A stretch of 13,960 nucleotides of DNA from Actinomycetes bacterium (GTDB lineage Bacteria; Actinomycetota; Actinomycetes; Propionibacteriales; Nocardioidaceae). Within the stretch, counting starts at the first letter, position 1. The number at the start of each line of letters is the position of its first letter. Below are positions 1 through 6,070 of the stretch, one piece after another. The stretch lies in contig JAHEXN010000056.1 in the NCBI GenBank assembly GCA_023252095.1, forward strand, positions 1 through 13,960. Reading direction: 5' to 3'. A program made the position numbers and the translations under genes. The notes under the pieces were generated by a model. It was not told where the DNA came from. It saw only the letters and a program-made list of their open reading frames with translations, and did no database searches.

Positions 1-1
1 A

Positions 2-259
2 CCGGGCCCCGATGTTGCACCAGCCGACCGGCGTGCCGTCGCGGTACGTGACGACACCGGGAGGCACGTCGCGCTCGCAGAGCGCGCGCATGGCCTGCTC
101 CCGACTGCCGCCGCCGAGATCCTCGATCTGCTTCGCGCCGACGCGGTGCGACAGGCACCAGCAGTGCGTCTCTCGACGGTTCGGGTTGATGACGTCGGCG
201 AGGTCGTCGAAGCGGTCGGGCGTGACGGGATGCGTCTCCCAGTGCGCGTCGTCGGCCAT
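2..259 (-). CDS. GNAT-like N-acetyltransferase, N-terminal part (cut by left edge)
   Basis: Reading leftward from an ATG at 259 gives 86 codons, open to the window edge, with strong G/C bias at third positions. The protein begins MADDAHWETHPVTPDRFDDL and continues with a Cys/Trp-rich stretch (HCWCLSH, residues 32-38). It ends at the edge with GTPVGWCNIGAR, the strand pattern GNAT enzymes show before the acetyl-CoA-binding motif. The 'VTPDRFDDLADVI' opening followed by HCWC resembles a GNAT subgroup common in actinobacteria. The acetyl-CoA loop itself lies outside the window, so the substrate cannot be guessed. The gene is divergent from the one at 301, with 41 bases between their starts. No Shine-Dalgarno is obvious, and a leaderless start is possible. 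The forward reading frames over this stretch are antisense shadows. Confidence 0.72.
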   Translation of the reverse strand, partial: MADDAHWETHPVTPDRFDDLADVINPNRRETHCWCLSHRVGAKQIEDLGGGSREQAMRALCERDVPPGVVTYRDGTPVGWCNIGAR

Positions 260-265
260 GCATCC

Positions 266-271
266 ACGATG
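266..271 (-). promoter_or_regulatory. Possible -10 box (CATCGT) for a leaderless start of the GNAT-like gene
   Basis: On the minus strand the hexamer CATCGT lies exactly six bases before the ATG at 259. It matches the minimal nAnnnT -10 pattern with the same spacing as the better boxes at 629-634, 3112-3117 and 7056-7061. Transcription would begin at or next to the ATG. It is weak alone because the first T is missing. Confidence 0.3.
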
Positions 272-300
272 GCACCAGGCAACGACAACCGGGAGGACCC

Positions 301-588
301 GTGGACACGACGATCTACCTGGCATGGTCATCCGCGCCGATCCCGGCGGACCTCGTCGGACCCTGGACCGAGCTGCGGGTGCTGGCCCACGACCTGGTCG
401 TGGTCGAGGGCACCGAGTCGCTGTCGCGGGTGTATCACGAGATCAAGTGGTCCCTGCCCGACGACGCCGCACTGCTCGTGACACCGCTGGCGGAACGGCC
501 CAAGCTCAAGTACCTGCCGGACGGCACGACGACGTGGTTCCGGGACCGGCTGCCCCCGCAGGCCGAGGCCGGCCCGGGCGACGACTGA
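301..588 (+). CDS. Small conserved-looking protein of unknown function (95 aa)
   Basis: The gene starts with GTG at 301. A purine-rich GGGAGGA lies at 291-297, rather close to the start, but no other in-frame start follows early. The 95-residue product has no signal peptide or membrane segment. It reads as a compact soluble alpha/beta protein: MDTTIYLAW, then a strand-rich part (LRVLAHDLVVVEG, residues 25-37), a YHEIKWSLP segment (residues 45-53), and a proline/acid-rich tail (residues 84-95). I do not recognise the family. Codon use matches the chromosomal genes beside it. It is divergent from the GNAT-like gene and sits 52 bases before the dioxygenase gene, which appears to have its own promoter. 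Confidence 0.75.
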   Translation: MDTTIYLAWSSAPIPADLVGPWTELRVLAHDLVVVEGTESLSRVYHEIKWSLPDDAALLVTPLAERPKLKYLPDGTTTWFRDRLPPQAEAGPGDD

Positions 589-628
589 CCACCTGCTGAA
601 CAGCCACCGCCGGTCGCGCGGATCGACC

Positions 629-634
629 TACCGT
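629..634 (+). promoter_or_regulatory. -10 box (TACCGT) for leaderless dioxygenase transcript
   Basis: TACCGT fits the actinobacterial TAnnnT -10 consensus and ends exactly six bases before the GTG at 641. No Shine-Dalgarno is present between it and the start codon. This is the usual layout of a leaderless mRNA that begins at the start codon. No convincing -35 box is visible. Confidence 0.5.
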
Positions 635-640
635 GGAACC

Positions 641-1627
641 GTGACACGCCACGACCTCCCCGTGCTCGACCTGGCCGACCGCGGCACCGAGGCGTTCCGG
701 GCGACGCTGCGCGACGCGACGCACGAGGTCGGCTTCCTGCACCTGCGCCACGGCATCCCTGCGGCGGTGACCGACGAGCTGTTCGCGGTCGCGCGCCGGT
801 TCTTCGCCCTGCCGGAGGCCGACAAGCTCGCGATCGAGATGACTCGGAGTCCGTGGTTCCGCGGCTACACGCGGGTCGGCGGCGAGCGGACCGAGGGAGC
901 CGTCGACTGGCGCGAGCAGATCGACGTCGGCACCGAGCGGGAGCCCCTGCCTGCCGACGAGCTCGCGGGCGCGCCACCGTACCTGCGGCTCGACGGCCCC
1001 AACCAGTGGCCGACGGCTCTGCCGGAGCTGCGCACCGTCGTCGAGGCGTGGACGGCGCAGCTGTCCGCCATCGGGCACGCACTGCTGGCCGAGTGGGCGG
1101 TGGCGCTGGGCGCGGCCCCCGACCACTTCGACGCGACGTTCGCGAAGCCGTCGACCCTGTTGAAGCTCGTCCGGTACCCGGGGCGCCCCGACACCGAGCA
1201 GGGCGTCGGGGCGCACAAGGATCCCGGCATCCTGACGCTGCTGCTCGTCGAGCCGGGCAAGGCCGGCCTTCAGGTCGAGCGCGACGACGGCTGGTTCGAC
1301 GTCCCGCCGGTGGAGGACGCCTTCGTCGTGAACATCGGCGAGCTGCTCGAGGTCGCGACCGACGGCTACCTGCGCGCGACCCGGCACCGGGTCGTCTCGC
1401 CCGCCCCGGGCACCGAGCGCCTGTCGATCCCGTTCTTCTTCAACCCGAGCCTCGACGCCGAGGTGCCGCGGATCGACCTCCCGCCCGAGCTCGCGGCCCG
1501 GGCTCGCGGCGTCGAGCAGGACGACGCGAACGTGATCGGCGCGCGCTACGGCGAGAACCTGCTCAAGGCCCGGCTCCGCGCCCACCCCGATGTCGCCGCG
1601 ATCCACCACGCCGACCTGCTGGGGTGA
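641..1627 (+). CDS. Isopenicillin N synthase-like 2-oxoglutarate/Fe(II) dioxygenase
   Basis: This 328-residue protein has the layout of the IPNS/DIOX family of non-haem iron oxygenases. An N-terminal DIOX_N-like part (about residues 5-115) contains HEVGFLHLRHGIP at 28-40 and RRFFALPEADK at 52-62. It is followed by a C-terminal 2OG-FeII_Oxy core. The iron ligands are visible as H192-x-D194 (in GAHKDPGILTLL) and H249 (in RATRHRVVSP). The 2-oxoglutarate-binding R260-x-S262 (ERLS) follows. Length is typical. The family oxidises small molecules with O2 and usually 2-oxoglutarate; the substrate cannot be read from sequence. The GTG start at 641 is favoured by the -10 box six bases upstream. No biosynthetic partners adjoin it, so a stand-alone role is likely. 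Long minus-strand frames over this gene are shadows. Confidence 0.9.
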   Translation: MTRHDLPVLDLADRGTEAFRATLRDATHEVGFLHLRHGIPAAVTDELFAVARRFFALPEADKLAIEMTRSPWFRGYTRVGGERTEGAVDWREQIDVGTEREPLPADELAGAPPYLRLDGPNQWPTALPELRTVVEAWTAQLSAIGHALLAEWAVALGAAPDHFDATFAKPSTLLKLVRYPGRPDTEQGVGAHKDPGILTLLLVEPGKAGLQVERDDGWFDVPPVEDAFVVNIGELLEVATDGYLRATRHRVVSPAPGTERLSIPFFFNPSLDAEVPRIDLPPELAARARGVEQDDANVIGARYGENLLKARLRAHPDVAAIHHADLLG

Positions 1628-1647
1628 ACGACTTCGCCCGAGCACGA

Positions 1648-1681
1648 CGCAGGCCCCGGAGTCGTGACTCCGGGGCCTGCG
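1648..1681. terminator. Perfect 15-bp hairpin between converging dioxygenase gene and tRNA
   Basis: Bases 1648-1662 pair perfectly with 1667-1681 around a CGTG loop, giving a GC-rich 15-bp stem. It lies 20 bases after the dioxygenase stop and 11 bases beyond the 3' end of the minus-strand tRNA, so it can serve both converging transcripts. Neither side has a T-tract, which is common for actinobacterial terminators. Confidence 0.75.
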
Positions 1682-1692
1682 GTGACGTGCTG

Positions 1693-1765
1693 TGCGCCCG
1701 AAGGGATTCGAACCCCTAACCTTCTGATCCGTAGTCAGATGCTCTATCCGTTGAGCTACGGGCGC
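1693..1765 (-). tRNA. tRNA-Arg (anticodon ACG)
   Basis: The minus strand folds into a full cloverleaf of 73 bases. The acceptor stem GCGCCCG pairs with CGGGCGC. The D-arm is GCTC/GAGC with an AACGGATA loop. The anticodon stem TCTGA/TCAGA encloses the loop CTACGGA, so the anticodon is ACG. The T-arm AGGGG/CCCTT encloses TTCGAAT, and the discriminator is A. The ACG anticodon reads CGN arginine codons after A34 is deaminated to inosine. The 3' CCA is not encoded. The gene lies between the MFS exporter gene, 35 bases upstream on the same strand, and the hairpin at 1648-1681. I see no copy of its 3' end elsewhere in the window that would suggest an integration site. Confidence 0.96.
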
Positions 1766-1800
1766 CCGTCCCGCGCACGTGGCACAGGGACTCGGAGAGT

Positions 1801-3105
1801 TTAGCCCAGAGGTTGCGGATTCCTCGAATCAGGTCGGTCCACGATCCTCAGCGGGTGCGCGATCTCGTCGGTGCGCATGCGCGCCGCCACGATCGCGACG
1901 ACCGCGAGGGGCAGCGGCACGAGGCCCGCGACGAGGAACACGACGTCCATCCCGACCGCTACGCCCAGGGGTCCCGCGAGAGCCATCGAGACCGGCATGA
2001 ACGCCAGGGACACGAAGAAGTCGAGGCTCGAGACGCGGCCGAGCATCGCCGGCGGCACCCGGCGCTGGAGCAGCGTCCCCCAGATCACGTTGGGCGCGTT
2101 GAACATCGCCCCGACGACGAACAGCAGCGCCGCGAGGCTCCACACGTCGGGCGCGACGCCGACCAGCGCGAGCGGCAGCACCCCGGCGCCCCACATCAGC
2201 ACCATGACCGACAGGTAGCGGCGCGCCATAGGCAGCGACGAGACGAGCAGCGACGCCACCGCGCCACCGACACCGAACGCCGCCATGACCCAGGCGTGGT
2301 CGGTCGCGTCGCCGCCCAGGTCGTCCTTGATGACGAATGGCAGCAGCACCTCGATCGGGCCGGTCGAGGCGAGCACCAAGATCGTCGCGAGCAGCAACGT
2401 CGCGAGCAGCCACGGGGTGCGCGCGACGTAGAGGACTCCCTCGCGCAGGTCGGCGAACAGCCGCCCCGGACCGTGCTGCTCGTCGTCCGAGAGCTCGCGG
2501 CGCAGCGCGACGGGACGCAGGCCGACCATCAGGAGCAGACAACCGAGCTCGGCCACCGCCACGCCCAGCAGCGCGTGGCCCGGCGAGACCGCGGCGACGA
2601 TCAGGCTCGCGGCCGCGGGACCGGCGGCCTGCATCGCGATGGGGCGCAGCACGCCCTCGACGCCGTTGGCCGCGAGCAGGTCGTCGGCCTCCACGATCGC
2701 CGGCAGCAGCGCCGAGTACGCCGGGAAGTAGATGCCGGCCGTCATGCCGAACACGAGTCCGGCCGCCGCGAGGTGCCAGACCTGCCCGGCTCCGGCGATC
2801 GCCAGCAGACCGACGGCGCTCGCCACGACGACGCGTACGCCCGCGACCATCAGGAGGATCCGTCGCTGGGGCACGCGGTCGGCGAGCACGCCGCCGATCA
2901 GCGTCGTGCCGACGACGCCCGCCGACCAGCCGACGGCGACGAACGACAGACCCTTCGGGCCGCCGCCCAGCTCGATGACCTGCCAGACCGTCGCGATCAT
3001 CCACATGCCGTCGGCCAGGAGGGTCAGCGCCGTCGCGCCCGCCAACCAGCGGTACTGCGCGTGCCGGAACGGCTTCAGCGGACCGCGCGCCCACCCAGAT
3101 GCCAC
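1801..3105 (-). CDS. MFS transporter (MFS_3 / EntS-like drug or siderophore exporter)
   Basis: This 434-residue inner-membrane protein shows about twelve hydrophobic segments. The first covers roughly residues 20-45 and the last about 385-413. The MFS signature loop between helices 2 and 3 is visible as GGVLADRVPQRR (residues 71-82). The opening, with PFRHAQYRWL before the first helix, and an ANGVEGVLRP-type central segment are typical of the MFS_3 group, which includes enterobactin exporter EntS-like and macrolide-efflux-like proteins. These act as proton-driven exporters of small molecules; the substrate is not deducible. The start is GTG at 3105, with TAGCCT six bases upstream on the minus strand and no Shine-Dalgarno, so it appears leaderless. 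A very long forward frame across this gene is an antisense artefact of its GC-rich third positions. Confidence 0.9.
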   Translation of the reverse strand: MASGWARGPLKPFRHAQYRWLAGATALTLLADGMWMIATVWQVIELGGGPKGLSFVAVGWSAGVVGTTLIGGVLADRVPQRRILLMVAGVRVVVASAVGLLAIAGAGQVWHLAAAGLVFGMTAGIYFPAYSALLPAIVEADDLLAANGVEGVLRPIAMQAAGPAAASLIVAAVSPGHALLGVAVAELGCLLLMVGLRPVALRRELSDDEQHGPGRLFADLREGVLYVARTPWLLATLLLATILVLASTGPIEVLLPFVIKDDLGGDATDHAWVMAAFGVGGAVASLLVSSLPMARRYLSVMVLMWGAGVLPLALVGVAPDVWSLAALLFVVGAMFNAPNVIWGTLLQRRVPPAMLGRVSSLDFFVSLAFMPVSMALAGPLGVAVGMDVVFLVAGLVPLPLAVVAIVAARMRTDEIAHPLRIVDRPDSRNPQPLG

Positions 3106-3111
3106 CGGCTC

Positions 3112-3117
3112 AGGCTA
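3112..3117 (-). promoter_or_regulatory. -10 box (TAGCCT) for leaderless MFS transcript
   Basis: On the minus strand TAGCCT is followed by exactly six bases (GAGCCG) and then the GTG start at 3105. This matches the leaderless TAnnnT-N6-RTG layout seen at other starts in the window. Confidence 0.5.
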
Positions 3118-3238
3118 ACGCCGGACGACGTCCCGACGAACTTCGCGGTGGGTCGCCCACGTCACGCTCATAACGATGGCTGTTCCGAGTCGTTGCTCGT
3201 ACTGTTGATCTGTCCGGACACGATGAAAGAGGCACCAC

Positions 3239-4435
3239 GTGCGACTGCTCGTGCACGACTTCAGTGGGCACCCCTTCCAGGTGCAGCTGAGCCGAGAGCT
3301 CGCCCGTCGTGGTCACGACGTCGTGCACTCCAGCTGCGACGCCTACGTCTCCGGCAAGGGCGCCCTCGTGGCCGAGCCCGGCGAGACGATCGTGTTCGAG
3401 ACGATCGGCGACGGTCTCGTCTTCGACAAGATGCGCTTCGCCAAGCGCCTGGTCGGCGAGGTGCGACTCGGCTTCGAGCTCGTGCGCCACGTGCGGTCGC
3501 ACCGCCCCGACGTCGCGGTCCTGTCGAACGTGCAGATCCCGACGCTCGTGATCTTCGCGTTCGCGATGCTGTTCGTGCGCATCCCGTGGGTCCTGTGGCA
3601 CCAGGACGTCTACGCGATCGCGGTCAAGTCCTTCGCCGGCGACAAGCTCTCGCGCGGGTTCACCGTCGTCTCGGCGATCTTCGAGGTCGCCGAGAAGTGG
3701 TGCTCGCGGCGCGCCGTCGCGATCGTCGCGATCTCCGACGCCTTCGTGCCGGTGCACGAGAAGTGGGGCACCGCCGACAAGGTCACCGTCATCCCGAACT
3801 GGGCGCCGCTCGACGAGATCGTCCCGGTCGAGCGCAAGAACGACTGGGCCGTCGAGCAGGGCGTCGAGGACACGCTCACGCTGCTCTACTCCGGAACGCT
3901 CGGCCTCAAGCACGACCCGTCGCTCCTCGTCGCGCTGACCAAGCAGGTGCGCGACACCGGTGTCGACGCCGAGCTCGTCGTCGTCAACGAGGGCCCGGCG
4001 GCCGACGTCATCCGTGACGAGGCGAGCCGCCTCGACGTCCCCGTCACGCTTCTGCCGTACCAGCCCTACGACCGCCTGCCTGAGGTCCTGGGCTCCGGCG
4101 ACGTCCTGCTGGTCCTGCTCGACCAGCGCGCGGGTGCCTTCTCGGTGCCGTCGAAGACGCTCTCCTACCTGTGCGCCGGACGACCGGTCCTGGGCCTGAT
4201 GCCCCTCGAGAACGCCGCGTCGACGCTCGTCGAGCGGGCCGGCGGTGCCGTGTTCACCCCCCAGTCCGCCTCCATCCCGGCCGCGGGCGCCTGGGTCGCC
4301 GAGATCCTCGGCGATCCTGAACGACGCGAGCGCGTCGGCGCCGCGAGCCGCGCCCTGGCGGAGGACGAGTTCACCGCCGAGCGCTGCATCGATCGCTTCG
4401 AGACCCTGCTCACCGGCATCGACGGCTCGCGATGA
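3239..4435 (+). CDS. GT4-type glycosyltransferase (WcaI/WbuB-like)
   Basis: The 398-residue protein has the two-lobed GT-B layout of family 4 glycosyltransferases. The N-terminal lobe begins MRLLVHDFSGHPFQVQLSRE and contains PDVAVLSNVQIPT (residues 90-102) and WVLWHQDVYAI (117-127). The linker carries VTVIPNWAPLDE (182-193). The donor lobe begins YSGTLGLKHDP (217-227) and includes GDVLLVLLD (287-295) and VPSKTLSYLCAGRPVLGL (303-320). The last of these is the nucleotide-sugar-binding stretch typical of WcaI/WbuB relatives. It probably adds a sugar to a lipid-linked acceptor at the cytoplasmic face of the membrane. The GTG start at 3239 follows AAAGAGG at 3226-3232. Its TGA overlaps the next gene by four bases (ATGA), so it is the first gene of a translationally coupled operon. 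The specific sugar is unknown. Confidence 0.88.
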   Translation: MRLLVHDFSGHPFQVQLSRELARRGHDVVHSSCDAYVSGKGALVAEPGETIVFETIGDGLVFDKMRFAKRLVGEVRLGFELVRHVRSHRPDVAVLSNVQIPTLVIFAFAMLFVRIPWVLWHQDVYAIAVKSFAGDKLSRGFTVVSAIFEVAEKWCSRRAVAIVAISDAFVPVHEKWGTADKVTVIPNWAPLDEIVPVERKNDWAVEQGVEDTLTLLYSGTLGLKHDPSLLVALTKQVRDTGVDAELVVVNEGPAADVIRDEASRLDVPVTLLPYQPYDRLPEVLGSGDVLLVLLDQRAGAFSVPSKTLSYLCAGRPVLGLMPLENAASTLVERAGGAVFTPQSASIPAAGAWVAEILGDPERRERVGAASRALAEDEFTAERCIDRFETLLTGIDGSR

Positions 4436-5154
4436 GCGCCCCCGTGCACGTCGTCATCGGACCCCGCACCCAGCTCGGCGCCGCGCTGCTGGCGAAGCTC
4501 GAGGGTCAGGACGTCGTGGCAGTCGCCCGGCACGAGCGTGACGCGCAGGTGCTCACCGACGTCGCGGGCGCTCGCGTGGCCCTCGCTGCTGACGCACCCG
4601 GCGTGCTCGCCGCCGACGCCGATCTCGTGATCCACGTCTGCGCCCTCGGACCCATCCACCCCGAGGACCCTCGCCCCGACGACGCCGACCGGTTCGAGGC
4701 CGAGCTGGCGTCGATCGAGGCCCTGGTGGCCGCGACGTCCGGATCTGTCCGGATCGTGTTCGTCTCCTCGGTCATCGCCCTGGCGCCCACGCCGGACCGG
4801 CGCCTGTACGGCGGGTGGAAGAACCTCGCCGAGGAGCGCCTCGACCGCATCGCCCTGCGTCACGGAGCCCGAGTGACGGTCTCGGTGGCCTACCCCGGGC
4901 GTATCATTAACCGGTCCGAGCGGTCGGGATTGTCGGACCGACTGTCCTCCACCTTCGAGAAGGTGGCCCATCGACTGCTCTCCGAGGCCTCCCGCGGGCC
5001 CCGCCGGGTCATCGTCGGCATCGACGCAAAAGTTTGGTCGGCACTTCGAGCCATGTCGCTCGTTGTGCATGTCGTGCGGCCCTCAGGGACGCCCATCCTG
5101 ACACTGTCGTCAGACCTCACCTCGACCCCCGATCGACAAGAGGCAAGACCATGA
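4432..5154 (+). CDS. Short SDR / NAD-dependent epimerase-like protein of a glycan operon
   Basis: The 240-residue product follows the extended SDR pattern. It has a Rossmann-type start (VHVVIGPRTQLGAALLAKL, residues 5-23), an acidic/NAD-ribose region near 62-72, and a strand ending in the catalytic-type serines (VFVSSVIAL, S112/S113). The tyrosine-lysine pair Y126-x-x-x-K130 (YGGWK) follows, then VTVSVAYPGRI (148-158). The N-terminal glycine motif is GPRTQLG rather than GxxGxxG, and the protein is shorter than usual epimerases (around 300 residues), so the substrate domain is reduced. It probably oxidises, reduces or epimerises a nucleotide-linked or lipid-linked sugar. It overlaps the gene before and the gene after by four bases each, which ties its role to the glycosyltransferase and phosphoglycosyl transferase. 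The last 20 residues look disordered. Confidence 0.75.
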   Translation: MSAPVHVVIGPRTQLGAALLAKLEGQDVVAVARHERDAQVLTDVAGARVALAADAPGVLAADADLVIHVCALGPIHPEDPRPDDADRFEAELASIEALVAATSGSVRIVFVSSVIALAPTPDRRLYGGWKNLAEERLDRIALRHGARVTVSVAYPGRIINRSERSGLSDRLSSTFEKVAHRLLSEASRGPRRVIVGIDAKVWSALRAMSLVVHVVRPSGTPILTLSSDLTSTPDRQEARP

Positions 5155-5897
5155 AGCGCAAGCGTCTGCTCGACCTGACACTCATCGCCCTGACGGCGGT
5201 CGTGTGGGTCCCTGTGCTGCTCATCGCCAGTCTGGCGGTGCTCATCAGCGAGGGCCGCCCCGTCTACTACCGGTCCAACCGTCGCGTGTCGGTCGACCGG
5301 GTCATGAAGGTCGTGAAGTTCCGCACGATGGTGCGCAACGCCGACAAGCTCGTCAACCGCGACACTGTGCCCGTCGAAGGCCAGGTCCGGTTCCTCAACA
5401 TCCCGCCGGACTCGCCGCTCTACACCAAGATCGGCAGCCTCCTGGAGCGCTTCGGTCTCACGGAGATCCCGCAGCTGGTCCACGTCATCACGGGCCGCAT
5501 GTCGCTGATCGGCAACCGTCCGCTCCCCGACAACGTGCAGAACCTGCTCCGCGAGGAGTTCCCGCACGCCGACGACCGCTTCCTGACCCCGTCCGGCCTC
5601 ACCGGCCCGGCGCAGCTCGTCGGCCGTCAGGCGCTCACCGACGACGAGCGGCTCACGATCGAGACGGCGTACTGCCGGGCGGCCCTGCGCGGCTACTCGT
5701 TCCGTCTCGACCTGTCGATCCTGGTCACCACGGTCCTGATCGTCCTGCACCTCAAGGAGCCCATGACCTACCTCGAGGTCGAGGCCATGATCAACCGCCG
5801 CAGCCGCGTCCGCTCCCAGACCATCGTCATGGCCGACCAGATCATCGACGCTCCCGGCGTCGCGGTCGTCGACCTCGCCACCGAGCAGGCCAGCTGA
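5151..5897 (+). CDS. Monotopic phosphoglycosyl transferase (bacterial sugar transferase family)
   Basis: The product is 248 residues from the ATG at 5151, which overlaps the previous stop (ATGA) and follows AAGAGG at 5138-5143. The open frame extends further left, but that part lies inside the upstream gene. An N-terminal membrane helix (about residues 8-33) precedes the family's conserved blocks: MKVVKFRTM (52-60), IGSLLERFGLTEIPQLVHVITGRMSLIGNRPLP (94-126), LTPSGLTGPAQLVGR (145-159) and YSFRLDLSILV (182-192). The family moves a sugar-phosphate from a nucleotide sugar to undecaprenyl phosphate, the first step of polysaccharide or glycoprotein glycan assembly. The usual Asp-Glu catalytic pair reads T104-E105, and the usual GPRP reads GNRP (121-124). 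It could be a natural subgroup or an altered enzyme. It is the last gene of the operon. Confidence 0.87.
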   Translation: MKRKRLLDLTLIALTAVVWVPVLLIASLAVLISEGRPVYYRSNRRVSVDRVMKVVKFRTMVRNADKLVNRDTVPVEGQVRFLNIPPDSPLYTKIGSLLERFGLTEIPQLVHVITGRMSLIGNRPLPDNVQNLLREEFPHADDRFLTPSGLTGPAQLVGRQALTDDERLTIETAYCRAALRGYSFRLDLSILVTTVLIVLHLKEPMTYLEVEAMINRRSRVRSQTIVMADQIIDAPGVAVVDLATEQAS

Positions 5898-5911
5898 CCC
5901 AGCAGCACCCC

Positions 5912-5946
5912 GCACCCGCCGTTCGTCCCCGACGACCGGCGGGTGC
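5912..5946 (+). terminator. Hairpin terminator after the glycan operon
   Basis: GCACCCGCCG (5912-5921) pairs perfectly with CGGCGGGTGC (5937-5946). After one mismatch the inner arms TCGTC (5923-5927) and GACGA (5931-5935) pair again, leaving a 3-base loop. The hairpin lies 14 bases after the stop at 5897 and is followed by CTGCTTTCCC. Confidence 0.75.
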
Positions 5947-5983
5947 CTGCTTTCCCGGGCCTCCGCGGATCCCCACCCGCTGG

Positions 5984-6020
5984 TTGAGGTGTGAGGGCGC
6001 TCTGGCGCCCGAGCCTCGAA
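5984..6020 (+). repeat. REP-like palindromic repeat, copy 1 (with nested hairpin)
   Basis: This is the left member of an inverted pair with 6045-6070. Its first 13 bases match the partner at 12 of 13 positions, and its last 11 bases (CGAGCCTCGAA) match exactly. The middle differs: 13 bases here against 2 in the partner. Here it forms GGGCGC-TCTG-GCGCCC (5995-6010), a perfect 6-bp hairpin. TTGAGGTGCGAGG...GAGCCTCGAA-type elements recur between genes in many high-GC actinobacteria. That is from memory, and the copy number in this genome is unknown. Confidence 0.65.
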
Positions 6021-6044
6021 CCCTCGGTCGGCTGAGGAACCCCT

Positions 6045-6070
6045 TTCGAGGCTCGTTCCTCGCACCTCAA
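6045..6070 (-). repeat. REP-like palindromic repeat, copy 2 (supplies a stop codon)
   Basis: This is the shorter, inverted partner of 5984-6020. On the minus strand it begins TTGAGGTGCGAGG and ends CGAGCCTCGAA with only AA between. The two copies can pair into a long stem with about 24 bases between them. The TGA stop of the minus-strand gene 6067-6927 falls inside its first bases (6067-6069), so the repeat forms the 3' end of that gene. Confidence 0.65.

Noticed and set aside
12..599. Forward open frame at the left edge
   Set aside because: It is antisense to the GNAT-like fragment and out of frame with the small gene at 301. Its composition is Arg/Ser/Pro-rich shadow.
506..1645. Long minus-strand open frame over the dioxygenase
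   Set aside because: It is antisense to a gene with intact iron and 2-oxoglutarate residues, and its composition is that of a mirror frame.
1693..1765. tRNA-Arg as an integration site for the accessory region
   Set aside because: The tRNA is intact, lies more than 6 kb from the composition change, and no copy of its 3' end is seen in the window.
1813..4017. Very long forward open frame across the MFS gene and into the glycosyltransferase
   Set aside because: The product is Arg/His/Asp-rich low-complexity sequence, antisense to a clear MFS transporter. High GC removes stop codons from the shadow frame.
5034..5150. N-terminal extension of the sugar transferase frame
   Set aside because: It lies inside the SDR coding region. 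The ATG at 5151 has a ribosome site, an ATGA overlap and a proper N-terminal membrane helix.
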